From Alphaproteobacteria bacterium (lineage in GTDB: Bacteria; Pseudomonadota; Alphaproteobacteria; SP197), in NCBI GenBank assembly GCA_022822575.1, contig JAJEBJ010000054.1:1-7314 (forward strand): a DNA stretch of 7,314 nucleotides. The letters run 5' to 3'. Numbering within the stretch: position 1 is the stretch's first letter; each line of letters opens with the position of its first letter. Positions 1 through 5,689 of the stretch are shown here, piece by piece. Made by a program: the position numbers and the translations under genes. The notes under the pieces are model-generated. The model had not been told where the DNA came from. It saw nothing but the letters and a program-made list of their open reading frames with translations, and did not search any database.

Positions 1-131
1 TACGTCGCACCGCCCGTGCGCGCCAGAATCCGCGTGATCGCCGCCGTCAGCGTCGTCTTGCCGTGATCCACATGCCCAATCGTCCCAATGTTCGCATGCG
101 GCTTCGTACGCTCAAACTTCTCCTTGGCCAT
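1..131 (-). CDS. tuf: Elongation factor Tu, N-terminal fragment (runs off the left edge)
   Basis: EF-Tu is the GTPase that carries aminoacyl-tRNA to the ribosomal A site in the cytoplasm. The 43 residues visible start MAKEKFERTKPHANIG and contain the G1 P-loop GHVDHGKT at residues 19-26, which identify EF-Tu directly. The ATG is at 129-131, preceded by a purine-rich AGGAGAGG (minus strand, 141-148) at suitable spacing. The gene lies downstream of tRNA-Gly and tRNA-Tyr on the same strand, matching the classical tRNA-tuf arrangement (in E. coli thrU-tyrU-glyT-thrT-tufB), so it is probably co-transcribed with them. One oddity is codon use: all eight Thr codons in the fragment are ACG, and Ile/Gly are often ATT and GGG, whereas rlmB next door uses mostly ACC for Thr. 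The rest of the gene lies outside the window. Confidence 0.97.
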   Translation of the reverse strand, partial: MAKEKFERTKPHANIGTIGHVDHGKTTLTAAITRILARTGGAT

Positions 132-158
132 CCTTCTCGACCTCTCCTGGTCAATGAC

Positions 159-176
159 CCTCCCTCACGAGGGAGG
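159..176. other. Perfect 7-bp hairpin in the tRNA-Gly/tuf spacer
   Basis: CCTCCCT and AGGGAGG are exactly complementary around a 4-base loop (CACG on the plus strand). The hairpin sits between the 3' end of tRNA-Gly (214) and the tuf start (131), so it would form in the tuf leader. No U-tract follows on the minus strand, so it is not an obvious intrinsic terminator. A role in processing between tRNA-Gly and the tuf mRNA, or in partial termination, is possible but inferred. The hexamer ACCAGG (minus strand) also occurs three times in this leader, at 146-151, 181-186 and 203-208. Confidence 0.5.
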
Positions 177-213
177 TGTTCCTGGTTATCACAAACATGG
201 TCCCTGGTCGGGG

Positions 214-284
214 AGCGGGTGGCGGGAATCGAACCCGCGTAACCAGCTTGGAAGGCTGGGGCTCTGCCACTGAGCTACACCCGC
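214..284 (-). tRNA. tRNA-Gly, anticodon TCC
   Basis: On the minus strand the acceptor stem GCGGGTG (278-284) pairs with CACCCGC (215-221). The D-arm contains TAGCTCAGTGGCAGAG, the anticodon stem CCAGC/GCTGG encloses the loop CTTCCAA (anticodon TCC, reads GGA), and the T-loop is GGTTCGATTCC. The length is 71 nt with no encoded CCA (the bases after the discriminator read CCC), so the CCA end must be added enzymatically. The tRNA lies 39 bases after tRNA-Tyr and 82 before tuf, probably on one transcript. Confidence 0.97.
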
Positions 285-322
285 CTCGTCGAGGTCCGCA
301 ACCGCCCCTCCCGGACCATGGA

Positions 323-407
323 TGGTGGAGGGAGGTGGATTCGAACCACCGTAGGCATAGCCAACGGGTTTACAGCCCGTCCCTTTTAACCGCTCAGGCA
401 TCCCTCC
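323..407 (-). tRNA. tRNA-Tyr, anticodon GTA
   Basis: The minus strand gives acceptor GGAGGGA (401-407) pairing with TCCCTCC (327-333), an anticodon stem ACGGG/CCCGT with loop CTGTAAA (anticodon GTA), a long variable arm typical of bacterial class II tRNA-Tyr, and a T-arm GGTGG-TTCGAAT-CCACC. The discriminator is A and CCA is encoded (323-325), giving 85 nt. It is the first gene of the tRNA-Tyr/tRNA-Gly/tuf series, so the promoter should lie between 407 and the divergent rlmB. Confidence 0.97.
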
Positions 408-509
408 GGGCAACATGTACTGCTGATGGTTGGTTTCGCGACACGATCAATCCGACAGCAGCCGCGCAACAAGGGCAGTGCCTCCTGCACTGTTGACGAC
501 CACGCCGGA

Positions 510-537
510 TTTCCAATTGGTGGAGCGCTCCTATATA
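510..537 (+). promoter_or_regulatory. Candidate promoter for rlmB, sharing the TATATA box
   Basis: TATATA (532-537) is self-complementary, so it could also serve as -10 for rlmB, with a weak -35 TTTCCA (510-515, four of six matches to TTGACA) at 16-base spacing. The box ends 10 bases before the rlmB ATG at 548, so transcription would begin at or within a few bases of the start codon. This agrees with the absence of a ribosome binding site. Pattern-based and tentative. Confidence 0.3.
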
Positions 538-558
538 GCACAACGCCATGGTCCGCAA
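530..558 (-). promoter_or_regulatory. Candidate promoter for the tRNA-Tyr/tRNA-Gly/tuf operon
   Basis: Reading leftwards, TTGCGG (553-558) stands 17 bases from TATAGG (530-535), or 15 from the better-looking TATATA (532-537). A transcript would start near 522-525 and have a leader of about 115 bases before tRNA-Tyr. The -35 element lies inside rlmB codons 2-4. The palindrome GGAGCGCTCC (522-531) adjoins the -10 and another, CCAATTGG, lies at 513-520. The assignment is by pattern only; no better promoter was seen between 408 and 529. Confidence 0.35.
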
Positions 559-1291
559 GCACCTGGCACAACAAAAGTTCGCAAGGCCGCTGTGGATTCA
601 CGGGCACCACCCGGTGGCGGCGGCACTCGCCAATCCGCGGCGGCGCGTGGTGCGCCTCGCAGCGACGCGCGAGATGCTCGAGCGGCTGGCGCCGCTGCTT
701 TCGCAACGCCGCGACACGATTGCCTGTGATGCGATGGCGTCATCGTCGATTGCCGCTCTCCTCGAGGGGGACACCCGCCACCAGGGGGCGGCCCTCCTCG
801 TCCATCCGCTTCCGGATCTCGCCCTCCACGACATTCCCGGATCGGCCGATATCGTCGTGGTCCTCGACCGCATCAGCGATCCCCGCAACGCCGGCGCCAT
901 CATGCGATCAGCCGCCGCCTTTGGCGCGGCGGCGGTCATCATGCAGGAACGCCATGCGCCACCCCCTTCAGCGGCCCTCGCCAGCGCCGCCTCCGGAGCC
1001 CTTGAATGGGTGCCCCTGGTGCGCGTTCCCAACATCGCCCGCGCCCTCGACGGCCTCAAGCAACGCGGTTTCTGGATTACCGGCCTCGATGCCCAGGCAC
1101 CCCTCACCCTGGGCCAGGCGCCGGTGCCGCTCCCCGCCGCCCTGGTGCTCGGCGCCGAGGGAAGCGGCCTGCGCCGTCTCGTTGCCCGGACCTGTGATCA
1201 GCTGGTGAGCATCGCCACGCCGGGCCGTGACCTCAGTCTCAACGTGGCCAGCGCCGCCGCCATCGCCCTCCACGAGATCCGCACCCATTGA
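548..1291 (+). CDS. rlmB: 23S rRNA (guanosine-2'-O-)-methyltransferase RlmB, SpoU/TrmH family
   Basis: RlmB transfers methyl from S-adenosylmethionine to the 2'-OH of a P-loop guanosine (G2251 in E. coli) of 23S rRNA. The 247-residue product has the usual family length and layout. An N-terminal substrate-binding region begins at WIHGHHPVAAAL (16-27). The three SpoU knot motifs follow: motif I RISDPRNAGAIMRSA (108-122, with N114 and R120), motif II LVLGAEGSGL (199-208) and motif III LSLNVASAAAIALHE (229-243), which form the trefoil-knot SAM site. Motif III reads NVASAAA where many members have NVSVAAG. An in-frame TAG at 536-538 limits the start to 548 or later, and no Shine-Dalgarno sequence precedes it, so the mRNA may be leaderless. 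It is divergent from tRNA-Tyr and convergent with the solute-binding protein gene. The family is certain; RlmB rather than another SpoU paralogue is supported by length and by the tRNA/tuf neighbourhood. Confidence 0.92.
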   Translation: MVRKHLAQQKFARPLWIHGHHPVAAALANPRRRVVRLAATREMLERLAPLLSQRRDTIACDAMASSSIAALLEGDTRHQGAALLVHPLPDLALHDIPGSADIVVVLDRISDPRNAGAIMRSAAAFGAAAVIMQERHAPPPSAALASAASGALEWVPLVRVPNIARALDGLKQRGFWITGLDAQAPLTLGQAPVPLPAALVLGAEGSGLRRLVARTCDQLVSIATPGRDLSLNVASAAAIALHEIRTH

Positions 1292-1358
1292 CGAGCGGGC
1301 GACCGCTCATCTCGCACATCATGCCGGAGCAAGCGCATCGGCGGATGTGAAGCCGCAA

Positions 1359-1397
1359 GGACAGGGCCGGCCCTCCGAGGGGAGAACCGGCCCGTCC
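1359..1397. terminator. GC-rich hairpin between convergent genes, possible bidirectional terminator
   Basis: GGAC-GGGCCGG (1359-1370, A1363 bulged) pairs with CCGGCCC-GTCC (1387-1397), giving 11 base pairs, and an inner CCCT/GGGG stem (1371-1374 with 1379-1382) can extend it. It lies between the rlmB stop (1291) and the stop of the minus-strand solute-binding protein gene (1424), where a shared terminator is expected. Neither flank has a clear T-run, so intrinsic termination is uncertain. The remainder of 1292-1423 shows nothing else recognisable. Confidence 0.4.
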
Positions 1398-1423
1398 GAC
1401 AATCGGAACGTCCTGGTCTGCGT

Positions 1424-3034
1424 TCAGGCCATGCCTTCCTTGAAGGACCACTTCCGGAGCATGCGGAAGCTGTCGAAGGGCGTTGCGCCAAGAACCTCCC
1501 CGCCGGTGTCGATCCGGTCGCGGACGCCATGCACCAGATTCTGGAACAGGGGCACGATGGTCGAGCCACGCTCGTGCAGGATCAGCTGCACGTCGGCATA
1601 GAGAAGCTTGCGCTTCTCGGTATCGAGTTCCGTCCTCGCGGCCACCACCAGATCGGTGAACTCGCGGTCACACCAGTACGAGTCGGCCCATGCCGCGTCG
1701 CAGATGTAGGCGAGCGTCAGCATCAGGTCCGGGGTCGGCCGTGCGTTCCAGTAGCAGTAGCAGAAGGGTACCGTGCCCCAGACGTCGGCCCAGTATCCAT
1801 CGACGGGCTCGCGCACGACCTCGAGATTGAACCCGGCCTGCTTGGCGTTCTCCGCAAAGAGGACGCCGGCGTCGACCGAGCCGCTGAACGCCGCGGCAGA
1901 GGCATGGATCTGGATCGTCTCACCGCCATAGCCGGCCTTCTCCAGATGGTGCCTCGCCCTGTCCGGATCGAACTGGCGCTGCGGAATGGCGGGATTGAAG
2001 AACTGGTCGAAGGGTGCGACCGGATGATCGTTCGCGACCGAGGCATGACCGTTGAAGATCACGTCCCGCATCTGCTCGCGATCGACCAGGTACTTCATGG
2101 CCAGCCGGAAATCGAGGTTGTCGAATGGCGGCGTGTCGGCACGCATCGGCATCGTGATGGTCGAGCCGCCGGCGACGCTCAGAATGTTCACACCCTGGTT
2201 CTGAGCCAGCAGGTCCGCGGTCTTCGGCTCGACCGGCCACACCGCCTGGACGGAATCGCTGGCCAGTGCCGACGAGAGGGAGGCGTGATCCTTCACCGAG
2301 AGATGCTCGAAGGAATCAAAGAAACCCTGATCCTCCAGGAAGTAGTTCGCGAACCGCTCCCCGGTGCCGCGCACACCCGGCTCATAGTCCTGCATGACGT
2401 AGGCGCCGGTGCCCATGCCCGACATGTCGACCATGCCGTCGATCGACGGCCCCACCTGGAACAGGTACTGCGCCATGTAGTAGGGGAAGTCGGCCGCGGG
2501 CTCGCTGAGTTCGAAGATCACGTCATCACCGTCCGAGCGGATGTCCGCCACGATCGCCATCATCGACGCGCCGCCTGACTGTGAATCGGGGCCACGGTGA
2601 ACGTTCATCGAGTCGATCACGTCCTGGGCTTCAAGAGACTTGCCGTTGTGGAACTCAACGCCCTGGCGCAACTTGAAGGTCCAGGTCGCGCCTGCGTCCG
2701 AAGCATTCCATTCCGTCGCCAGCACTGGATCGAGTCCGCCATCGGTCCGCGCATCGACCAACTTGCTTCGGAAGGTCTCCGTGAGCAGGGTCTGGTGCGA
2801 GTTGCCGGCGTGGCCAATGATGAACGAATCGGCCGACTGCCCGTCACCCGCCGCCGTGACGACGTGCCCGCCCCGGACCTGTTCGGCGCGCGCCGATTCA
2901 TTCCACAAAGCCGTGGCAGCAGCGATTGTCATGCCCGATGCGACCGCACGCTCCATAAAATCGCGCCGTGTCACGCCCTTCCGGCCGGCGAAGACGCTCA
3001 ACGTCTGGTCAGGATGGTTGGTTTGTTCGGTCAT
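1424..3034 (-). CDS. ABC transporter substrate-binding protein, family 5 (peptide/nickel/opine type), Tat-exported
   Basis: Family 5 (DppA/OppA-like) proteins capture peptides, opines or related solutes in the periplasm and deliver them to an ABC permease. The 536-residue product has an N-terminal twin-arginine signal: TRRDFM at 22-27, a hydrophobic stretch to about 43, and an ARA (48-50) cleavage site before E51. The mature protein shows family landmarks: LATEWNAS followed by TWTFKLRQGVEFHNG near the start, then DFRLAMKYLVDREQ, and late FCYCYWNARPTPDL (424-437). I prefer the ATG at 3034 to one 13 codons upstream because GAGAGG stands 9 bases before it. Cysteines at about 425, 427, 445 and 455 cluster in the C-terminal lobe, which could allow a disulphide (inference). 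No permease or nucleotide-binding gene is adjacent: upstream is an unrelated ATPase gene and downstream the convergent rlmB. The gene is therefore an orphan here, and its ligand cannot be told from sequence. Confidence 0.92.
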   Translation of the reverse strand: MTEQTNHPDQTLSVFAGRKGVTRRDFMERAVASGMTIAAATALWNESARAEQVRGGHVVTAAGDGQSADSFIIGHAGNSHQTLLTETFRSKLVDARTDGGLDPVLATEWNASDAGATWTFKLRQGVEFHNGKSLEAQDVIDSMNVHRGPDSQSGGASMMAIVADIRSDGDDVIFELSEPAADFPYYMAQYLFQVGPSIDGMVDMSGMGTGAYVMQDYEPGVRGTGERFANYFLEDQGFFDSFEHLSVKDHASLSSALASDSVQAVWPVEPKTADLLAQNQGVNILSVAGGSTITMPMRADTPPFDNLDFRLAMKYLVDREQMRDVIFNGHASVANDHPVAPFDQFFNPAIPQRQFDPDRARHHLEKAGYGGETIQIHASAAAFSGSVDAGVLFAENAKQAGFNLEVVREPVDGYWADVWGTVPFCYCYWNARPTPDLMLTLAYICDAAWADSYWCDREFTDLVVAARTELDTEKRKLLYADVQLILHERGSTIVPLFQNLVHGVRDRIDTGGEVLGATPFDSFRMLRKWSFKEGMA

Positions 3035-3061
3035 ACTCTGGATCCTCTCTAAGAATTCGTG

Positions 3062-3102
3062 ATCGTCACGCACGCCCGATCCATCGGATGTGCGTCAACG
3101 AT
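3062..3102. promoter_or_regulatory. Long imperfect inverted repeat upstream of the solute-binding protein gene
   Basis: ATCGT (3062-3066) pairs with ACGAT (3098-3102). After a small internal loop ACGCAC (3068-3073) pairs with GTGCGT (3090-3095), and after one wobble and one mismatch CCGA (3076-3079) pairs with TCGG (3084-3087) around a 4-base loop. It lies 28 bases before the minus-strand ATG at 3034 and about 58 bases after the ATPase stop at 3160. It could be a terminator for the ATPase gene, a leader structure, or an operator for the solute-binding protein gene; no T-run favours termination. No convincing -35/-10 pair was found in 3035-3159. Confidence 0.4.
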
Positions 3103-3159
3103 GACAGCCTACCAATGATCCCGGGGATGTTTGAACAAGTTTGTTTGCGATTGACGCAG

Positions 3160-4311
3160 CTAACGCCGCGCGAGAGCCTGGATGTCCGTGATCGGCAGCA
3201 CCGAGATCCGGTCGTCGAGCGGGTAGGCCTCGTCTCCGGGGTACACCACCCAGAGGTGCTCCAGCTCCAGGTCGTTCAGGGCTACTCGCATGGAACGCGT
3301 TGTGCCGGGAGCGTCGGCAAGCTTGCACTCGAAGCCGTATCGCTTCCCGCCGCGCATGACGAAGAGGTCGAGCTCGGCGCCGCCGTGCGTTGCCCAGAAA
3401 TACACACCGCTCGCTGCGAACGCGCCGACGATCTGTTCCACCGCGAAACCTTCGAAGGAGGCTCCCACCTTGGGATGGCCGGCAACCTCGTCGCCGGTGT
3501 CCACCGTGAGGAGGCTGTGAAGCAGCCCCGTATCGCGCACGTAGATCCTGGGCGAGCGGACCTGACGCTTGCGGATGTTCGCGAACCAGGGAGGGAGCGC
3601 TCGTACCATGAATGCGCCACTCAGGATGTCGAGGTACCTTCGGGCCGTGCCTTCGCTCGACCCGAGAGCCCGGGCGAACTCTGCCGCGTTCCACACCTGA
3701 CCGTGATAGTGGGCCAGCATCGTCCAGAATCTTCGAAGGGTCTCCGCGGGAACGGTGATACCGAGTTGGGGAATGTCACGCTCGAGGAACGTCTGAACGA
3801 AGCTTCGTCGCCACACCGCCGAGGCGCGGTCGTGCGGTGCGAGGTATGCACGCGGAAAGCCGCCGCGGAGCCAGAGGGTGCGCCACGAGCCGGGATCGAC
3901 CTCCGAGAGATCGAAGCCACCCAGATCGACAATCCCGACGCGCCCGGCGAGGGATTCCGAAACGTCCGCGATCAGCGTCGGCGATGCGCTCCCGAGCACG
4001 AGAAACCGTGCCTGACCGTCGGGCCGGTCGGCAAGGACCCGAAGCGTCTCAAAGAGCGTCGGCGCACGCTGTATCTCGTCGATGACCACGAGGCCGGTGA
4101 GGCTGGCCAATGTCCGCTCAGGTGCCTGCAGTCGCCGGCGGTCCACTACGCTCTCAAGATCGAAGAAAGTACTTCCCTCCGGGTCTGCAGCAGCGATCAT
4201 GCGTGCGAGCGTGGTCTTGCCGCATTGGCGCGGTCCGGTCAGGGCGACCACGGGATGGACGCAGAACGCTTCGTGAACGCGATCGCGAGCGGCGGGTCGA
4301 TCGATGATCAT
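3160..4311 (-). CDS. AAA_14/DUF4143-type ATPase with PD-(D/E)XK-like C-terminus, stand-alone
   Basis: The 383-residue product has the layout of the widespread but poorly characterised AAA_14-DUF4143 proteins. The N-terminal P-loop ATPase carries Walker A GPRQCGKT (26-33), Walker B LVVIDEIQ (74-81, with D78/E79) and a sensor-like VLGSAS (105-110). The DUF4143 part follows, with FLERDIPQLG (175-184), a winged-helix-like stretch ending RRYLDILSGAFMVRALPPW, and a C-terminal GAELDLF...FECK (E313, D315, E328, K330). That pattern resembles the PD-(D/E)XK nuclease core, so DNA binding or cleavage is possible but inferred. I chose the ATG at 4311, preceded by AGGA 12 bases upstream; a GTG nine codons earlier (4338) lies inside the upstream repeat and has no Shine-Dalgarno sequence. 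There is no partner gene: the flanking genes are separated by 125 and about 260 bases. The biological role is unknown; a toxin-like, defence or genome-maintenance role would be speculation. Confidence 0.9.
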   Translation of the reverse strand: MIIDRPAARDRVHEAFCVHPVVALTGPRQCGKTTLARMIAAADPEGSTFFDLESVVDRRRLQAPERTLASLTGLVVIDEIQRAPTLFETLRVLADRPDGQARFLVLGSASPTLIADVSESLAGRVGIVDLGGFDLSEVDPGSWRTLWLRGGFPRAYLAPHDRASAVWRRSFVQTFLERDIPQLGITVPAETLRRFWTMLAHYHGQVWNAAEFARALGSSEGTARRYLDILSGAFMVRALPPWFANIRKRQVRSPRIYVRDTGLLHSLLTVDTGDEVAGHPKVGASFEGFAVEQIVGAFAASGVYFWATHGGAELDLFVMRGGKRYGFECKLADAPGTTRSMRVALNDLELEHLWVVYPGDEAYPLDDRISVLPITDIQALARR

Positions 4312-4319
4312 GCGTGACT

Positions 4320-4366
4320 CTATTCCTTGAAAATCCACAAATCAATTGCGCATTTTCAAGGAAAAT
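4320..4366. promoter_or_regulatory. Paired dyad operators / inverted repeat controlling the ATPase gene
   Basis: TTCCTTGAAAAT (4323-4334) and ATTTTCAAGGAA (4352-4363) are perfect 12-base inverted copies separated by 17 bases. Each arm is also a dyad. The right 15-mer ATTTTCAAGGAAAAT (4352-4366) is a perfect ATTTTC-N3-GAAAAT palindrome. The left, read on the minus strand (4334 down to 4320), is ATTTTCAAGGAATAG, 13 of 15 identical. The dyad centres (4327 and 4359) are 32 bases apart, about three helical turns. The AGGA that should serve the ATPase start at 4311 lies in the left arm, so an RNA hairpin would hide it. A TATTTT (-10-like, minus strand 4362-4367) overlaps the right arm. The patch is AT-rich in a GC-rich setting. 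Repressor binding or translational control is inferred; the repeat itself is plainly visible. Confidence 0.75.
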
Positions 4367-4574
4367 AGATCATCACACGCTCGACTTCCACCGTTCCATC
4401 GGAGCGGACCCACGGACGACATTCCGGTTCCCGCACCGGTTCAACGCCTCACTGACGCCTGTGACGCTCCATTCATCACCATCGCGGAGGCACACGGGCG
4501 GGCCAGCACGCCACGTCCGGCCCGACTTGCGAACTCCTTGCATCGGCAGACTGTCGCCGCTTCATCCCGGCCGG

Positions 4575-5309
4575 TCAGACAGCTCGCTCCAGCGCGGCCT
4601 CGAACCAGCGCATCCACGCCTCGCCGGGGACAACGAAACTGTACCCGGCGACCAGGCGGGGACGCCGTTCGCGGGCGATGGCGAGCAGGCGGTGGCCCCG
4701 GTTCGCGATCTCCGCGGGGTCACTGTAGGGATTGAGCTGCATGGTGTCGTTCGGCGGGAAGGCGTAGTCGCACGCGAAGAGCACGTCATGCCAAAGGTAG
4801 GCCGTGAATCCCGGGGTGTGGCCGCCGATATGGAAGGCCTCGATGCCGTGGCTCGTGAAATCGCCACGGAAGGCGTCGTCCACAGGAAAGGCGGCAGCGA
4901 GCGGACTCTCCGTCTCGGCCTCGTGGATGTGAACGGCTGCATTCCACTGTGCGCGGTACTGGTTCGAGGCGCCCATGAAGTCCTTGTGGGTGAAGAAGAT
5001 GTCGCTGACGGGCGCAAGTGAGCGGTTGAACGCGCTGGGGGAGTCGATCCAAACAGACCCTTCGTCCGTCTCGATGCGGTAGCAGGCGTGCTCCAGACCG
5101 AGGCGCGGACGGGAAAGAAGCTGGCTGACGCCGTCGGTGACGTCCATCGCCTCCACGCGAAATCGCTCCTCGCCGACGTCCCAGGAGACGAAGCGGTCAT
5201 GGCGGGCGCCGCAGAAGGGGCAGACGTCTGGCATTTCGCCGATCATGTTGTATCCGCAGGGCACACAGACCCACTGCCTCAGCGGAAATCCCTCCACCAG
5301 TTCCATCAT
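4575..5309 (-). CDS. Rubredoxin-like domain fused to degenerate metallo-beta-lactamase-fold protein
   Basis: The 244-residue product begins with a rubrerythrin/rubredoxin-type knuckle CVPCG (15-19) ... CPFCG (30-34), four cysteines expected to bind iron or zinc. The rest follows a metallo-beta-lactamase pattern: VWIDSPSAF (86-94), FFTHKDFMGA (105-114), GGHTPGFT (162-169) and a strand ending in FACDYAF (178-184). The canonical THxHxDH is reduced to THKDFMG (H108, D110), H164 and D181 remain, and the terminal His motif is replaced by VAGYSF. Metal binding in the fold is therefore altered or lost, and hydrolase activity should not be assumed. Flavodiiron proteins combine an MBL domain with rubredoxin, but there is no flavodoxin part here. 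The start is uncertain: ATGs at 5309 and 5306 follow CAGGGTGG, while ATGs at 5336, 5333 and 5363 are possible alternatives. It appears to be a single-gene unit. The function is unknown; an electron-transfer or redox-sensing role is inference. Confidence 0.85.
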   Translation of the reverse strand: MMELVEGFPLRQWVCVPCGYNMIGEMPDVCPFCGARHDRFVSWDVGEERFRVEAMDVTDGVSQLLSRPRLGLEHACYRIETDEGSVWIDSPSAFNRSLAPVSDIFFTHKDFMGASNQYRAQWNAAVHIHEAETESPLAAAFPVDDAFRGDFTSHGIEAFHIGGHTPGFTAYLWHDVLFACDYAFPPNDTMQLNPYSDPAEIANRGHRLLAIARERRPRLVAGYSFVVPGEAWMRWFEAALERAV

Positions 5310-5689
5310 GCCACCCTGCGTGTTCGCAGCCATCATAGCAACCGAAGTCGCCTTCCGCAGCATGTCCGAGTGAGGACGACGACCTCCTCGACCCAAGAGA
5401 CGGAGTATCGCGCATCACGATCCCGCACCGTGGGCCAGGCAATTGTCGAACATCGCGATGTCTTCGACGTCGGTGAGCCGCATCAGGTCTGCGTTTCGAT
5501 CGGTTGCAGGTGCCGGAGCAGCGGCGCCTGACCGTATCGAAGTTCTCGCGCTGGCGAACATGGACAGGGTGAAGATGATTTCGCCGAAGCGGCTGACAGC
5601 GTCTTCGTTCGGGAGTACGGGACAACCCCGGATCCCCCGGGCGGGAGTGTTTCACAAGGGGCGTGGTCCCGTGCTACGAAGCGGCAGGA
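5310..5689. other. Gene-poor 380-base spacer with a 78-codon open frame
   Basis: I see no convincing gene here. On the minus strand 5418-5651 is an open frame of 78 codons, bounded by TGA codons at 5415-5417 and 5652-5654 and in frame with the rubredoxin-MBL gene. It ends IAMFDNCLAHGAGS and has GC-rich third positions. It has no start with a ribosome binding site and matches no family I recognise. The plus strand is also open over much of this stretch, but that frame runs on into tRNA-Thr. It may be a decayed gene or just GC-rich noise. The 5' region of the rubredoxin-MBL gene and the tRNA-Thr promoter also fall here. Confidence 0.4.
5651..5680 (+). promoter_or_regulatory. Weak candidate promoter for tRNA-Thr
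   Basis: TTCACA (5651-5656) is followed after 17-18 bases by CTACGA or TACGAA (5674-5680), with a GC-rich stretch and then the tRNA 5' end at 5690. The spacing suits a short-leader tRNA transcript, but both boxes match poorly, so this is a pattern suggestion only. Confidence 0.3.

Noticed and set aside
426..1208. 260-codon plus-strand open frame overlapping rlmB in another frame
   Set aside because: Low-complexity Arg/Pro/Ser composition, while rlmB in the adjacent frame has all three SpoU motifs.
1529..2578. 349-codon plus-strand open frame
   Set aside because: Antisense shadow of the family 5 solute-binding protein, produced by GC-rich codon structure; it shows no domain or ribosome binding site.
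2968..4317. 449-codon plus-strand open frame, longer than the ATPase gene it overlaps
   Set aside because: It is antisense to the ATPase, whose Walker A, Walker B and ELD/ECK motifs are all intact on the minus strand. The plus-strand translation is rich in Arg, His and Glu with no recognisable domain and extends over the intergenic region.
4499..4524. CGGGCC/GGCCCG 6-bp inverted repeat in the spacer between the ATPase and MBL genes
   Set aside because: Short, with a 14-base loop and no T-run; expected by chance in GC-rich DNA. Nothing else was seen in 4367-4574.
5197..5655. 152-codon minus-strand open frame
   Set aside because: Arg/Pro-rich, and it overlaps the start and cysteine motif of the rubredoxin-MBL gene in a different frame; a shadow.
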